From: Adenanthera pavonina | Taxonomy: Eukaryota; Streptophyta; Magnoliopsida; Fabales; Fabaceae | DNA length: 64,000 bases | Assembly: GCA_026686845.1 (NCBI GenBank) | Contig: JAIVEN010000001.1 | Location: 30,000,001-30,064,000 of the forward strand | Reading direction: 5' to 3' | Shown here: positions 11,158-23,439 of the stretch, in pieces | How the letters are laid out: each line of letters begins with the position of its first letter | Numbering within the stretch: position 1 is the stretch's first letter | The notes under the pieces: model-generated | What the model was told of the DNA's origin: nothing | Database searches by the model: none | Seen by the model: the letters and a program-made list of their open reading frames with translations, nothing else | Program-made: the position numbers and the translations under genes

Positions 11158-14100
11158 TTAGTATCTCAATCGTCTTTCATGTTCGGATATTCTCCCATAT
11201 TCCTTCATCATGATCATCTCTCGCAGCATATATATCACTACTTCATCTTCTTCATTCAATTCAGGTAGCCTTGATGAGAAAGAAAGAGTTTCACAAATAT
11301 CAAAACTAGAGTCATCATTCTGATCATTGGTAATAAGTCTTTTCCCTTGCAGAACCACGAACCACCTTTTATCAGCTGGATCAGTGACATAAAACACTCG
11401 TTTTGCTTGTTGTGCCATGATAAAGGGTTCTTCCTTATAACCTATCCTATTAAGATCTACCAATTTAGATCCTAGCTCATCTATTCGAACACCATTATTA
11501 CTATCAACCCACTTACATTTAAAAATAGGAACTTTAAATTTAATGTAGTCAACCTCCCAAATATCTTCAATAACCCCAAAATAAGATATGGTTGCCAATA
11601 CAGGGTTTTTATCTTTTGAACTATAAAAATGCATTGATTCAGCTACTACCATGACCCCACTATTTTGTATAGTGCTCTTGTCATCTTGGGCCTTTGTATA
11701 GAAGGAATACCCATTAATGTAATATCCACTCCAGCATATGATCTCAAATTGAGGCCTATCAGCTAACCATCTTATCGTAACAGAAACATTATCTTCCTTC
11801 ATAACCTGTTCATTGAACCATGATCTGAAAGTCCTATTGTGCTCATTCACCAACCATTTATCACTCTTCCGAGGGTTTGTTGCCCCTTATAATGCTTTTA
11901 TGTGCAGCTAAGTAAGGCTAAACTTCATCAAGGTTATTCAAGATATATAGATGTGCTTGTAGCACTTCTTCATGACCCATGCTCTTTACTCTTACCCCAT
12001 GTGTACCCTTACCTGAACCTTTTCCCTCGTGGCGAGACTTAGGAAGTCCTACTGCTTCTACTTCAAACAAGTACTCAGTACAAAACTCAATAGCTTCTTC
12101 CGCAACATATCTTTCAACAATAGAAGCTTCAGGCCGATATGGATTCTTCACATACACTTTTATGATTTTCATATAACACTCAAATGTGTACATCCACCAT
12201 AAATATACAGGGCCACATAGCCTTATCTCTCTCACTAGATGAACAATTAAATGTACCATGATGTCAAAAAATGAAGGTGGGAAGTACATCTCAAGTTGGC
12301 ACAAGATAATAGCATCATCATTCTCTAATTCATCCAATTTATGTGGGTCAATGACTTTGTTACATATGGGATTAAAGAAGAAGCATAGTTCGGTTATAGT
12401 ATGCCTAAGTTTTTTTGGCAATATGTCCTGAATTGCCACTGGTAATAGTTGTTGCATCAAGTTGTGGCAATCATGAAACTTTAATCCTATTAATTTCATA
12501 TCTTTCATTCAAATAAGTTTTTTAATATTTGAAGAAAACCCTTTGGGCACCTTAACACCATGAAAACACTCACAAAAACTTCTTTTCTCATTTTTTGACA
12601 ATGCATGACAAGCGGGGGACAAATAATTCCTCTTGCCTACTTCTTCTGGGGCTAACTCCAATTGTATTCCCATTTCAACCAAGTCTCGCCTTGCATTCGT
12701 ACTATCCTTAGTCTTGCCCTGTATGTTAAGAAGTGTTCCAATAATACTATCACACACATTTTTCTCCACATGCATCACATTAACACTATGCCTCACCTCA
12801 AGACTCCGCCAATATGGAAGATCAAAAAAGATAGACCTCTTTTTCCATAAATTTTTCTCAGTTGCAAGCTTTTGGGTCTTACCGAAGATAACATTAATGT
12901 CTTTCACCCGTTGATAAACTTGCTCTGCAGTTAATGCCTCTGGAGCAATTTCAATCTCTTGCATACCATTGAAAGCTTTTTTCAATCTACGATATGGATG
13001 GTTTCATCTGAGAAATCTTCGGTGACCCAGGTAGACTGTCTTCCTTCCAAATGGTAGTTGTTTGTAGCATGTGCCTTCTTCACATATAGGGCATGCTGTA
13101 TGCCCCTTAACACTATATCCTGACAAATTTCCATATGCTAGAAAGTAATTTATCGTGCAGAAGATCATGGCACGCATCCTAAAAGACTCCTTCTGATACG
13201 CATCAAATACATCCGCACCTTCCTCCCATAACATTTTCAAATATTCAATCAAAGATCCCAAGTAAACATCTATGTCATTTCCTGGCTGCTTTGGCCTAGA
13301 AATCATCGAAGACAAGATGATGTACTTGCGTATCATGCACAGTGAAGGAGGTAGGTTGTAAATCACCAATAAAACAGGCCATGAACTATATTGACTACTA
13401 AAGTTACCAAATGGGTTCATTCCATCTGTACAAAGCCCAAGCCTAAGGTTTATTGGCTCATTGCCAAACTTAGGAAACAATTGATCAATTGTCTTCCATT
13501 TAGGAGAATCAGTCGGATGTCGAAGATTTCCATCATGTATCCTCTTGTCTATATGCCATCTCAAGTTCTTTGCATCCTTTGCATTAGCAAACAAGCGCTT
13601 GAGTCTTAGTATTATTGGAAGATACCATAACACCTTTGTAGGGGGCCCCTAAGTGGTAACATCATAATTAGCATCACCATTTTCCTTTACTTTGTAGCGT
13701 GATGCACCACATTTCTGACAAACTTGCAGCATTTCATACTTATTTCTATATAATATGCAGTCATTAGGGCAAGCATAAATTTTTTTATACTCCATACCCA
13801 TTGGACACAAGATTTTCTTTGCCTCTTAGTTACAATCCGGCAATTCATTATCTTCTGGAAGCATGTTTTTCAACAACTTAAGCAACTTTGTAAAACTCTT
13901 ATCACTCCACCCATTTTTCGCTTTTAAGTTGACCAATCTTAACACCGCTGACAACCGTGTAAAAGTAATGTGCCCTGGGTACAAAGGCTTCCCTGCATCA
14001 CTGTACAAGTGATCATATACATGTGCTCACTCAAAGGCCTCTACTCCAACATCACGGATCATGTCTTCTTGTTGATCTTCCATATCCACATCAACTTCTG

Positions 14101-14355
14101 CCTATTGTGATACACTTAGCATTTCTAATTCACCATGCCATATCCATTCTGTACACCTATTGTTGAACCCATCACAACGTACATGCTCTCTTATATCCGT
14201 AATGCTTACTCGCCTCTCATTCAGACACTTTACACATGGATAATAAAATGTTCCATTATTATTAGGAACATTCCTTTTAGCGAATTCCAAAACTCCTCCA
14301 CCCCAGTCTCATATTCATTACTCGTCCGTCTAGCATTCATCCAACTATGATCCAT
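11158..14355 (-). pseudogene. TNP2 transposase of CACTA 1, inactivated by stop codons
   Basis: This is the DDE-type transposase that cuts and inserts CACTA elements. The start at 14355 gives MDHSWMNARRTSNEYETG, the usual TNP2 opening; a 1-base deletion follows near codon 22. Domains in order: Transpos_assoc (14290-14102, NNGTFYYPCVKC), the TNP2 core (14008-12509, with LCTDGMNPFGN, PGNDIDVYL, GHTACPICEEGT and VMHVEKNVCDS), DUF4218 (12508-11918, FPPSFFDIMVHLIVHL and GPVYLWWMYTFE) and DUF4216 (11853-11158, YINGYSFYTKAQDDK). Almost the whole core lies in one frame and is broken only by in-frame stops (for example at 14102-14104, 13826-13828, 13004-13006 and 12509-12511). One frame change separates DUF4218 from DUF4216. 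The acidic residues usually taken as catalytic are still visible. Confidence 0.93.
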
Positions 14356-16113
14356 GACTACCTCAAGGAGATTAGAGTTAACAAGTTATCTTCAATTATA
14401 GCACGAAACCAAGATGCATAGATCGAAACCATGATGATGAAACTACACTCTTCTAATCTCTTAAACTTAAGCTAACTCAAGCAATTCTCTAAGATAAGAT
14501 GTGTGTCCCCTCCCACCTAGTATGTGTATCCACCACTTATGACAATCTTATACTTACATTAAGTAGGGAATGAAACTTTAATACAATATGTTGATTAAGA
14601 AAATCAATGAGGCATTTAAGAATTACATGCACATCAACATATTCCAGTATTTACACCACATCCACAATGATCAAAATATCCCCAACACTACCAAAAAATT
14701 CCCAGTATAATTCCAGCCACCAACAATATATTAATGTTACTTGACTATGTCTAGTGATGTTTCATAAATAAAATAAGGCAATTAGACACCTTACCTCTAG
14801 TACCTTGAGGGAAAGCAACACCTTTAACCTTTTAGATAAATCAACTATAGCAGTTTGTTTAGTGCCTTCCTACTAGACTCTTTTGCCTATGCTAAACACC
14901 CAATCTCCTTCACCTACAATGAAATTGATTTAGATGCATAGGAAAAATTACAAAATGCATTATTCATAGATGCCAATTTTATTTTTTAAAAACATATATG
15001 CCAATTTTATTACTATCTGTTAATTCACACTCACTAATTACGCATTCAGTTAGTCAAATGTATTTTTTTTAATATGTGACTCCAATAAACTGGACCATAT
15101 TTAGAGCATGTTATACTTACGAATCTGTCATTCAAACATGAGTTCATCATTTGATTAGACTTTAAGTGAAGAGAATATGAGTTAGACTTGCATACTCAAA
15201 AAAAAAAATCAAGGCTAAATACTTTGTGTGTGTTGCATGTGCTCATAAAAATTGAATTGAAATAAAAATAAAATTAAAAAAAATGATTTTGTAAATAAAA
15301 GATGTGTTTTGAGTTTTAAAATGAAAAAAAATCATTAAAAAAACAGTTGTAGTTATATCATGATGATCAAAATATAAAGAGATAAGCCAAATATTCTACC
15401 CAAAAAAAAAATAGAGAGAGACAATCAAAAGTCTTTATTCTTTGTACGGTTAGTGGATTTGGTGACTAATGACTCATGAGTGAGACTTTCTTTTGTGAAG
15501 GTTGGGCTTGTCCTAAAGATAGGCTTGGGTGTAAGTAAGTCAAAATGAACAAAAAAATATTGAACCTGGAAATTTCATTCTTGGGCATTCACTTGTCATG
15601 CCATTGCCATCTTTGTACTATACTAGATTTGTGTAAAAAAAAAAAAAGCAGCAGCAGGTAAATCTCAGAGCTGTCCTCTTTTGAACATGAAAATTAGGAA
15701 AGGAAAAAAAAATCCAAGATTCTCAGGATGGATAAGTGCTTCTATCATTAATGGTTAAATAACCTACGTTTGATCTCAATATTCTACGTATAGTGACATT
15801 GATTCATATATATATATATAACATGCTTAATTCAGTTACATGTCCTAATCCAAGTTTATATATATATATTCCACATGTACATGGATACCAACGCAAGGAA
15901 ACAAAAATATAAATAAGTAAATAAAAGTGAAGTGATTGCCATATGAATCATTTTTAAATATACATGTATCAAATCTCACATCCCAATTGCTTAGATTGAA
16001 CATGAATTGGATAGTCTAGCTAAATTTCATTAATTTGTTTAAATATATTTTACTAGAAAAATAGTTAAATCAAATTATTATAATTATTTTAAGTTCTAAT
16101 TTATATTTTTCAG
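14356..16113. other. Upstream region of TNP2 inside CACTA 1, no gene seen
   Basis: AT-rich DNA with poly-A runs and TA microsatellites (near 15809-15820 and 15859-15868). It may hold the 5' untranslated part and introns of the minus-strand TNP2 gene. I recognise no coding block. Confidence 0.4.
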
Positions 16114-16235
16114 AAATGATGTGATGTGGGGGATCTAGAGTCAACAAAGCTAAAAAAGAAATTGAGCAGACAAAGGACTTAATAAATAGGTTAGGTGCTG
16201 GAGCAAATTCTGGACGTGCTTCATCTGCTGAGATG
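16114..16235 (+). pseudogene. Exon-like fragment of unknown origin in CACTA 1
   Basis: A plus-strand block sits between a clear acceptor (TTTTTCAG, ending near 16113) and a GTAGTT donor after 16235. It reads GSRVNKAKKEIEQTKDLI followed by NRLGAGANSGRASSAEM, with one in-frame TGA near its start. Composition and splice borders look like a real exon captured from a host gene, running against the element's own genes. I do not recognise the family. Confidence 0.4.
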
Positions 16236-16439
16236 GTAGTTAAGATCTTTTAATGGCCCAAAGTGCTTTTATTTATTAAGGGACATGCTGCTTCTTTTTC
16301 TTTTTCCTTTTTTAATGTGAATAAGTGAAAGATACTTCTTTTATTTGGTTTTATTAGCAATTATGCAATTATCACCTTTAATTAAATATATGTGTCTATT
16401 CTTAATCTTCAAGGGTTGGTTCCATTAATATACTATATA

Positions 16440-16684
16440 CTCCCATCGTCCTATATTATAAGGTAACATGAAGGATTTTTGGGTAACATATAGTGATTTA
16501 TCATTTTTATCTCTCATTTACTATATTATTAATATTGTAATTTATGCTATATTTAATGAAAGAAATGTAATTAAATGAGATAAAATTGAAAATTTTAGTT
16601 TTTTAAGAAGTTTTAGGATGTAATAAATATTATTTAATCTACATTAAATCTTTTATATTATTTTGAAATATGGGATGGAGGGAG
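16440..16684. mobile_element. Stowaway-type MITE nested in CACTA 1
   Basis: A 245-bp non-coding unit begins CTCCCATCGTCCTATATTAT and ends in the inverse complement form (GGGATGGAGGGAG). The ends match the well-known plant Stowaway (Tc1/mariner) terminal CTCCCTCCGTCCCA, and it is flanked by TA on both sides (16438-16439 and 16685-16686). Its interior is AT-rich and partly palindromic. It must be younger than the host CACTA element at this site. Confidence 0.88.
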
Positions 16685-17845
16685 TATGTCGGAAAAGAAT
16701 GGATATAATAAGTGGAAACAAGAAAGGGTGAGATCCAAGAGTGGTGGAGTCATATGAAATCATAAAGGTGTCATTATTTCTTTAACAAAGAGATAAAAAG
16801 ACCTCACAAGTCAAAAATGTAGTGGTGTACAGGTTGGATTTACATACAATTGCCAAAACCAAAACCAGAGAATGGTACGAAGAGAAGATACAATTCGCCC
16901 GTAAGGTAGGATACTTGATGCCATGATTGCACCTTTTAGGCTTCTACTTTTATATATATATACATATATATATTTGGAAGCTCAATCACCAAGGACCTCA
17001 CTAGCCCTACCCTAACCACGTTTGTTTGAGAACCTAATCCCAAAAGGGACTGTAGGGGATGAGGGTTGAGAAGGAGCAAAGGCTGGAAGGGATGGCGTTT
17101 CTTTTTCAAAGACTAGACACATTATCAGAAAAAGAAGAGGACCCAAAGAAACTGAATTATTGGAGGCAGAGAAAGAAAGAAAAGAGCTGTTGGAAGCTTT
17201 TCCCAAAGTGCCCTATTTTTATAGTGTGACGTAGCTATTTTCTTTTTCATTGACCCTTTCTGTTTGTCATTCAACAATCTACATCTTCTCACTAGCTAGC
17301 TACAAGTAATTTGCACTCTTACATGAAATATATATAAAAATATATTATATGTGCATGGTTGAATGGAAACCCACTTGACATTGTCTGGGTTTGTCTTGTA
17401 GTAAAAGTAGAATATGATGCATCGAAGTGAATCCTAATCCTAATCCTAATATGTAACAATTAGGAACTTGGAATTTGGCTTCGAGCATAAGGTGAGATAG
17501 CATGATTGTCTTATACTAAAAAAGAAAGAGCCTGTAAAAATTGTCAACCATATGAAGTATACCATAATTTTTTTTCTTTTCCAATTAACAAAGACAAATC
17601 TAGAGCAAAAATATTCATGGTATCTAACTACTAGTCCCTTCCAACCTAAAAGTTTTAGTTTTGAGTTTTCTTCAACAAGACAATGACAATTATCCAAGTG
17701 TTGTCATTTAATTATGGAGGTGGCAGGAATTCCCTACAAAATCAACTATTTAAAGTTTGACTTGATCATCTATTTAAACCACTGGTAAGGCTAGGGTGAA
17801 AAGTAAACCACATTAAAAATTAATGTTTACGAACCAAATACTTAC

Positions 17846-18057
17846 TTGCAAAGAAGCCATCTATTTTTTCCTTGTCTCCTCCATTGACTTCTTCTTCGCT
17901 TCATATTCAATCCATTTTGTTTCGGTTTGTTTCAGTTGTTCCCTCAATGTGGTATTTTCCTCTTCCTTTTGCTCAAGAGTTGACTCCACCTTAAGAACCC
18001 GCCATCAGAGTTATGCTAAAGCTGAAGGCAAATTCGAGCCTGCTCTCTGGATACTTC
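17846..18057 (-). pseudogene. Captured exon of a plant myosin (class VIII-like) tail
   Basis: On the minus strand a 212-bp block lies between a TTTGCAG acceptor and a GTAAGT donor. It reads SALA, a stop, then a degraded LQRRVLKVE-like segment, then STLEQKEEENTTLREQLKQT and ETKWIEYEAKKKSMEETRKK, a stop, MASLQ. This matches the coiled-coil/tail junction of plant myosins (family pattern EEENxxLREQL..YEAxMKSMEEMWQKQMxSLQ), best remembered from class VIII. Three in-frame stops (TAA, TGA, TAG) show it is dead. It is isolated inside CACTA 1 and has no myosin motor or neighbouring exons, so I infer capture of a host gene fragment. Confidence 0.75.
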
Positions 18058-18899
18058 CTGCAAAGTCAGAGTAAAACCTTTATCTCTCATGCAACAGAGC
18101 ACTTCCACAGAATCATGGGATAATATACATTACATTCATTCAGAAAAATTCTTTCCAAAGGCCTGTGCATTCCATATAGTGTAGGTGACAGGCAAAAACT
18201 AGTAGCTACAGAAAATTTGTGATCTCAGTCTTCCCAAGGAAACAATTGGTCCACACAAACATACAATGTAGTTATTAATTTCTCTAGCAAGTTTGTAGTG
18301 GAAAAGGAACTTATATCTAAACTATATGCAATATTCTAATAATATATCTGAACAGAACATGGAGAAGAAGACAAAGCAAAAATAAAGTGGAAGTGTATTC
18401 ATTAATTAAGCACAGGATAATTGACATACTATCTTAATTTCTTTCCTTTAGCCATTATATTCCTTCCTACAAATTCCTTGAGGACTATAAATATGTGACA
18501 TGTAACAGACATTTTAACTAGAGTTTTAGCTAAGAAAAGGTTTTAACTTGAGATAATAGTATCTAGGAAACTATGAGCCCAATCCATTAGTACATGCTCT
18601 CGAGAATCCTGAAGGAAAGACCCGTTAGCAAACTTGATATGATTCTTTTTTGAATAAGAAACTTAATAAAATAATTCTTTCAAACCACAATATTTTTTCA
18701 GACAGAATTCTTTCAAACCCCATGAAAACGACACACTAGCTACATGCTTTGACAAAAAGTATCTGTTTCCGCCTTTGACTTTCTTCTTTCCCTTAAAATC
18801 TATAGAAATGATTCAACTCCATATTCAAACTCAAAACACAGTAAAATTAAAGAACATGAGAATGAAGCATACTAGTGATTCTGATAGGATGGGTCAAAG
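18058..18899. other. Spacer inside CACTA 1 between two captured gene fragments
   Basis: AT-rich DNA separating the myosin fragment from the amidase fragment. I see no coding block. Parts may be intron of either source gene. Confidence 0.4.
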
Positions 18900-19235
18900 A
18901 GATCAAGGGCTCCAGTGTCACAGTCAGCGAAGCTACCATAGATGACATCTAGAAGGCTTTTGCAGAAAACAAGCTCACCTCAACTCAGCTGGTTGATTTC
19001 TACTTGGAGAGGATCAGCAGGTTTAATCCCATACTTTGAAGCGTACTGGAAGTGAATTCGAATGTCAGAGCCTAAGCAGAGGAGGTTGATCGGTGGAGGA
19101 GGGATCAGGTGGGTGAGTCCTCATGGGGACTACTCTATGGGGTATCGGCACTGCTCAAGGACAACATTGCCACCACAAGCTTAACAATACCAAAGGGTCG
19201 TACGCCTTGGTCGGATCAAAGGTGACGAGGAAGAA
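18900..19235 (+). pseudogene. Captured fragment of a plant amidase gene
   Basis: The plus strand reads VTVSEATIDDI, a stop (TAG), then KAFAENKLTSTQLVDFYLER and ISRFNPIL, followed by a degraded VLEVNSN...AEEVDRWRRDQ region, then LLKDNIATTSL. After a 1-base frame change comes NNTKGSYALVGSKVTRKK. This is the order seen near the N-terminus of amidase signature family enzymes (family pattern LLKDNIAT..NTTAGSFALLGS); the KDN lysine corresponds to the catalytic Lys. Stops and the frame change make it a pseudogene, and the Ser-Ser-Lys active site region further on is absent. It lies inside CACTA 1 on the strand opposite TNP2. Confidence 0.8.
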
Positions 19236-19554
19236 GACCAAGCACTATTCTCATTGTGTGGTCACGATAATTTAAAAGCCCTAAGATGTAACCCATGGTG
19301 AGGAAGAAATGACAGCAAATGAAGTAAACAAGTCATGGGTTGTGTTCGGCTGTGCAAGAGGAAAAGGAAAATGACAACTCACAATGATAGAGACTGACGA
19401 TGATTGCGTAGAAGGAGTAGATTGTGTTTTGAGAGCTAGAGATTTTCCAGACTGCAGGAAAGGTAGGGTTATGTCGAAAATTAGGCAAAATGATGGGGAA
19501 GTAAAAAGGTGATTTTTTCATAACGCGGGGAAATTCTTTAGATAAGAAGGTTTT

Positions 19555-19795
19555 GCCATTAGATCTAAAAAAGTGAAAGAAAATATTTTTTATTTATATT
19601 GTTTTATCTTTTAGATATGTGTGCTTTTTCTACTTATCTAGAAAGTATTTTATACATTGATTATTTTTATAACCGATCTAGAAAGTCACACACTTCACAG
19701 TTTATTTACAAAAATGCCACCGGTTCCATTTTTTAGATCTATTATTTTTTACCTAATCTAAAATGTAGATGTTAAAAGCTTTTTTTGTACTAGTG
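19555..19795. repeat. Right subterminal repeats and terminus of CACTA 1
   Basis: Copies of the ATCTAGAAAGT motif (about 19637 and 19675, the second preceded by AACCG) lead into the right terminal CACTAGTACA (inverse complement). They mirror the left array at 5640-5925. Confidence 0.8.
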
Positions 19796-19932
19796 ATCAT
19801 GAAATTAGTTTTTGTTTGTTTTTTCTAGGACATGATGATTCTAGATGAAAATGAGAGAATACTTTCTTGAAGACAGTTCAATGGTATGCTGAATGTATAC
19901 TTATTCTTTCTACTATTATGTTAGTTGGTGGC

Positions 19933-21584
19933 TGTTGAATCAAGTGTTTTGATTATTCCAAACCAACTTTCTAGAGCTTGGAAATGAGATATCAAAGGTG
20001 CACAAATAATCTAAAGTGGAGAAATTCAAGAAAAACCAGCACAAGAATAGATGTACAATCTATAACCTTGTTTAAATTGAGTAAATGACTTTGATTTGGC
20101 AAAAAGATATTTTAAAACTATGATTCTATGTTATATTTGAAAAATACACACTAACAGACGAAGTTTGAAACACTTATACTGATATGTTGTTTTGAAAATT
20201 CAAACTTTGGCTTTGAAAATTCGAATTTCGTGTTGAAAATAGACAAGTCTAAAAAGAGGCATCTCTGACAGACGAATTTTGACTTGAGAAATTTGAATTT
20301 TGATACATGTCTGAAAAGAGCTTTCTCTGATAAACGAACTTTGGCCTTTGAAAATTTGAACTTCAGACAGAATACAACTTATGAAAAATGAAAAATTCGT
20401 TTGAGAATATGTCAAAGTTCTTCTAAAAAGTAAGTTTGGAAAGAAAATCAAGATGGCTCACTGACAGATGAATTTTGAACATGAAAATTTGAATTTCAGA
20501 AATAAAGCTTGTGAGTCCGTTATAATGATATGTTAACATACGAATGATAGTACTCAGAAATTTGAACTTTATATTAAGTCTGAAAAGAGGCCTCTCTGAC
20601 AGACGAACTTTAAAGTTTTAACATTTGAATTTTGAAATAGTTGAACTATTGTGCCTTATTGAACTGCCTTCTGACAGACGAATTTTGAGCATCAAAATTC
20701 GAATTTCGAAGGTACTGTAGCAAAATGGAACTACTGTTCACACATTTAAGAAGAACTTTTTACTTGAAAATTCGTATGTTTTAACATAGAAATGTTTTCC
20801 AAAGACCAAAATTGGAACTTTGCTTTATGACAGAAGAACTTCAAATGTTCAATGTTGAAGTCTTTAGCCTTCGGTGTCTGTGAAATTTGTCTGTTGGCCA
20901 ACCAAAATTTGAACTTTGAGTGTCAGAAGCATTAAATGTAGTTGGTGAACGGATAGTTTTATAGAGTAACCATTGGGTAACTTCTCCAACAGATAGATTT
21001 TGTCTCTAACGTATAATTAAGACCTAAATCTATAAATATAACATCATTTGAAGGTATGGGTAACGATTTTTAAACTTGTATATACTAAAACTCTGCCAAA
21101 TCATTTACGAAAAGTCTCTTACTCAATCATACTTCAATATATGTACTCCAACTTTCATATACACTCTGAATAAGAGAGTTTATTCATTGTAAACAATCTT
21201 ATCTTTATCTGGAAGAATGATTTTCTTGTGATGCGATATCACAAGGGATTGGGGAAGTACTTAGCTAGAGTGCAAAGGGAGAAAGTGTGAGCTCTAAAAC
21301 AGAGCATTAACACTGTATTGTGGCATTTGGAAGAAGCCCACTGAATTCTTGCAAGATAGTGGAAAATCTCAAGTGGTGGCTTGTGGACTGGACATAGGTC
21401 AAGATTGATAGATCGAACCAGGATAAATATCTGTGTCTTCCCTTCTCTATTACTGCTTTCTCTGATTATTCATTTATACTCTATTTTACTGTCACCTTTG
21501 CTTTCCTCACTTTCTTAAAAGTTTTGCAGAAAATTTTAATCTTCCCAATTCACCCCCCTCTTGGGAAGCCAGCAATATCTAACA
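19933..21584 (+). mobile_element. 5' LTR of copia element 1
   Basis: It begins TGTTGAATCAAG and ends ATCTAACA, directly before a primer-binding-like site. The first 50 bases align with the start of the LTR at 53842 (TGTTGAAACAAG on the minus strand), and the last 40 with its end (CACCCCCCTCTTGGGAAG). Its 1652 bp include an array of CAGACGAA/AAATTCGAATTT hairpin units (see separate entry). No 3' LTR survives, so no target-site duplication can be checked. Confidence 0.85.
20150..20930 (+). repeat. Hairpin-unit array in the copia 1 LTR
   Basis: At least six units pair a CTGACAGACGAA(T/C)TTTGA half with an AAAATTCGAATTT half, spaced about 60-120 bp apart (for example at 20266, 20460, 20596 and 20671). 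The best unit, 20679-20701, is a perfect 10-bp stem, CGAATTTTGA and TCAAAATTCG, around a 3-base loop. The same units occur in the LTR of copia 2. Confidence 0.85.
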
Positions 21585-21602
21585 AGTGATATCAAATACT
21601 GG
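21585..21602 (+). other. Degenerate primer-binding site of copia 1
   Basis: AGTGATATCAAATACTGG directly follows the LTR. It is a decayed version of the tRNA-iMet-complementary TGGTATCAGAGC that is intact in copia 2. Confidence 0.7.
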
Positions 21603-21638
21603 TTTCCCAATCAAAGGATTAACAGTCTGAGAAATACA

Positions 21639-23431
21639 ATGGTTGGCTTTGGAGAAAGCATACTACCTTAAGGAAACAACACAAATAGACCACCTGGCTT
21701 CAGTGGAGAACACTATGGGTACTGGAAGATAAGGATGCAAATCTATCTCCAGTCCATTGATCTGGACATATGGTCTGTCATCCAGAAGGGAGATTTTGTT
21801 CCAATGGTATTGCAGGATGATGGGAAGTACAAAGAAAAGCCAAAAGTTGAATGGAACGAGGAAGATAGAAGGAAAGTCTTACTGAACTTCAAGGCAAAAC
21901 ACTGCTTGGTCAGTGCATTAAATCAAGATGAATTCTACAGGGTCTCACAATGCTCCACAGCCAAGGATATATGGGACACCTTGGAAATTGCTCACGAAGG
22001 AACATTTGGAGTTGGAGAAAACAAATTAAACTCCTACATAGGAGAATAAGAGAGCTTCATAATGGTTGAAGGAGAGTGTCAAAGATCTGTAAAAGAGATT
22101 TACCCTTATCGTGAATCAATTGAAAAGTATTGGCAAGAAGTACACTCAGACAGAGAAGGTCAAAAAGATCCTGAGAGCACTTCCTCTAGAATGGCAACCT
22201 AAAGTAACTGCAATAGAGGAAGGCAGAGGAGAATCAATGGCCTCAGTCACAACCCTCTTTGGTAGCCTCGAAGAATATGAGGAAAAATGAAGGCTCTCAA
22301 GGAGGCATGCCAAGACAGAAAGAAGAAGGGTCTTGGTCTGAAACTGCTGAGAAGAAAGAAGAAGAATCCGATGATGGAGATGAGCTCGATAAAGAAACTC
22401 TGGCTATGATGGTTAGAAAATTTGGAAGATTTTACAACAAGAAGAGAAACAAGAAATTCTTCAAGAAATGAGCGGCTGGAGATAGTAAGAAAGAAGGAAA
22501 AGAACCTGTCACTTGCTACGAGTGCAAGAAGCAGGGACATATCAAATGGGATTGTCCACAATTCCTCAAGAAGCAAGAGAAAGAAAAGAAAGCTGCAGAT
22601 AAAGGGAAGAAGAAAATAGCGTACATCTCTTCAATCTGGGGTAATAGCTCAGATGAAGAAGAAAATGATGAAGATGAGATTGCCAACATCTGTTTGATGG
22701 CACTTGCATATGAAGAAACTGAAATCCCATCCAATAGTGATCAGGAAAATGAGGTATATGAATCTGAACCTTCCTATTCTGAATTACTGGATGCATTTCA
22801 TGAACTGCATGATGAGTTCATTAAGACTACCAAAGAACTCAAATAAGCTAAGAGAAAGATTAACAAGTTAGAATCTCAGCATAACATCTCTGAAACTGCT
22901 TATCTGTATATTGCTAAATCTGTGTGCTGTAAATCATGTATTGAATTAAAGCAAGCCAATGACTATCTGGTGAAAAGCATGTCTAGACTTACTAAAGGAA
23001 AGGATATGTTATTTGTTTAATGGGAAGTCAGAGAATAACACAGGGAAAGGCTAAACTTGGCTATGACCCTTATGCAGTAAAAGAAAATATTAGGAAGAAA
23101 AATCAAAATGTGTATATGAGACATTTTGTGCATGTTTGTGGCAGTAAAAAGAAACATCATGTTTCACAACATATTGAATCTTATGATCAACCAAAGCATG
23201 TAAAACAAAAATATTATCTGCATTATTTTCTTCCTGCATCTCAATCCAGCAGTCCCTTCACTACCTATCACTTATATAATAAGAAGAGACATATTTTCAG
23301 TTCATGTGCTTAAAGAAAAATGGACTTGACTGGAAGATTAAATGGATTCCCAAAGGTATATTTGTATCTAGGGAAAATACTACTGACAGAAAAGGACCAA
23401 GCAAATTTAGGTACCTAAAAAGAAAATATGA
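21639..23431 (+). pseudogene. gag of copia element 1 (decayed)
   Basis: The structural capsid protein of a Ty1/copia element. From ATG at 21639 it reads MVGFGESILP, then a stop where copia 2 has Glu. The capsid region IYLQSIDLDIWSVIQKGDF (from 21735) stays open to a stop at 22047-22049. After that there are frame changes near 22075 and stops. The zinc knuckle CYECKKQGHIKWDC is complete (about 22514-22555), followed by the Asp/Glu-rich tract ENDEDE. It ends at TGA 23429-23431 after VPKKKI, at the same place as the gag stop of copia 2. Many lesions mark it as old. Confidence 0.85.
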
Positions 23432-23439
23432 ACTTTGTC

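Larger units (their letters stand above)
5620..19795 (-). mobile_element. CACTA (En/Spm) DNA transposon 1, end to end
   Basis: The left end reads CACTAGTACATAAATGGC and the right end, read on the other strand, CACTAGTACAAAAAAAGC. Both are followed by the shared GCTTTTA. The element is flanked by the 3-bp duplication ATC (5617-5619 and 19796-19798), the hallmark of this superfamily. Subterminal copies of a motif like ACCGATCTAGAAA lie in both orientations at 5640-5920 and again at 19560-19740; these are the expected binding sites for a TNPA-like protein. Both element genes are on the minus strand. It carries TNP2, a Transposase_24/Ulp1-like gene, a tandem repeat, a MITE and pieces of host genes. 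Both genes are broken, so it is non-autonomous now. Confidence 0.95.

Noticed and set aside
17012..17206. 64-codon minus-strand frame near the CACTA 1 interior
   Set aside because: No recognisable domain, no splice context and no second copy to compare.
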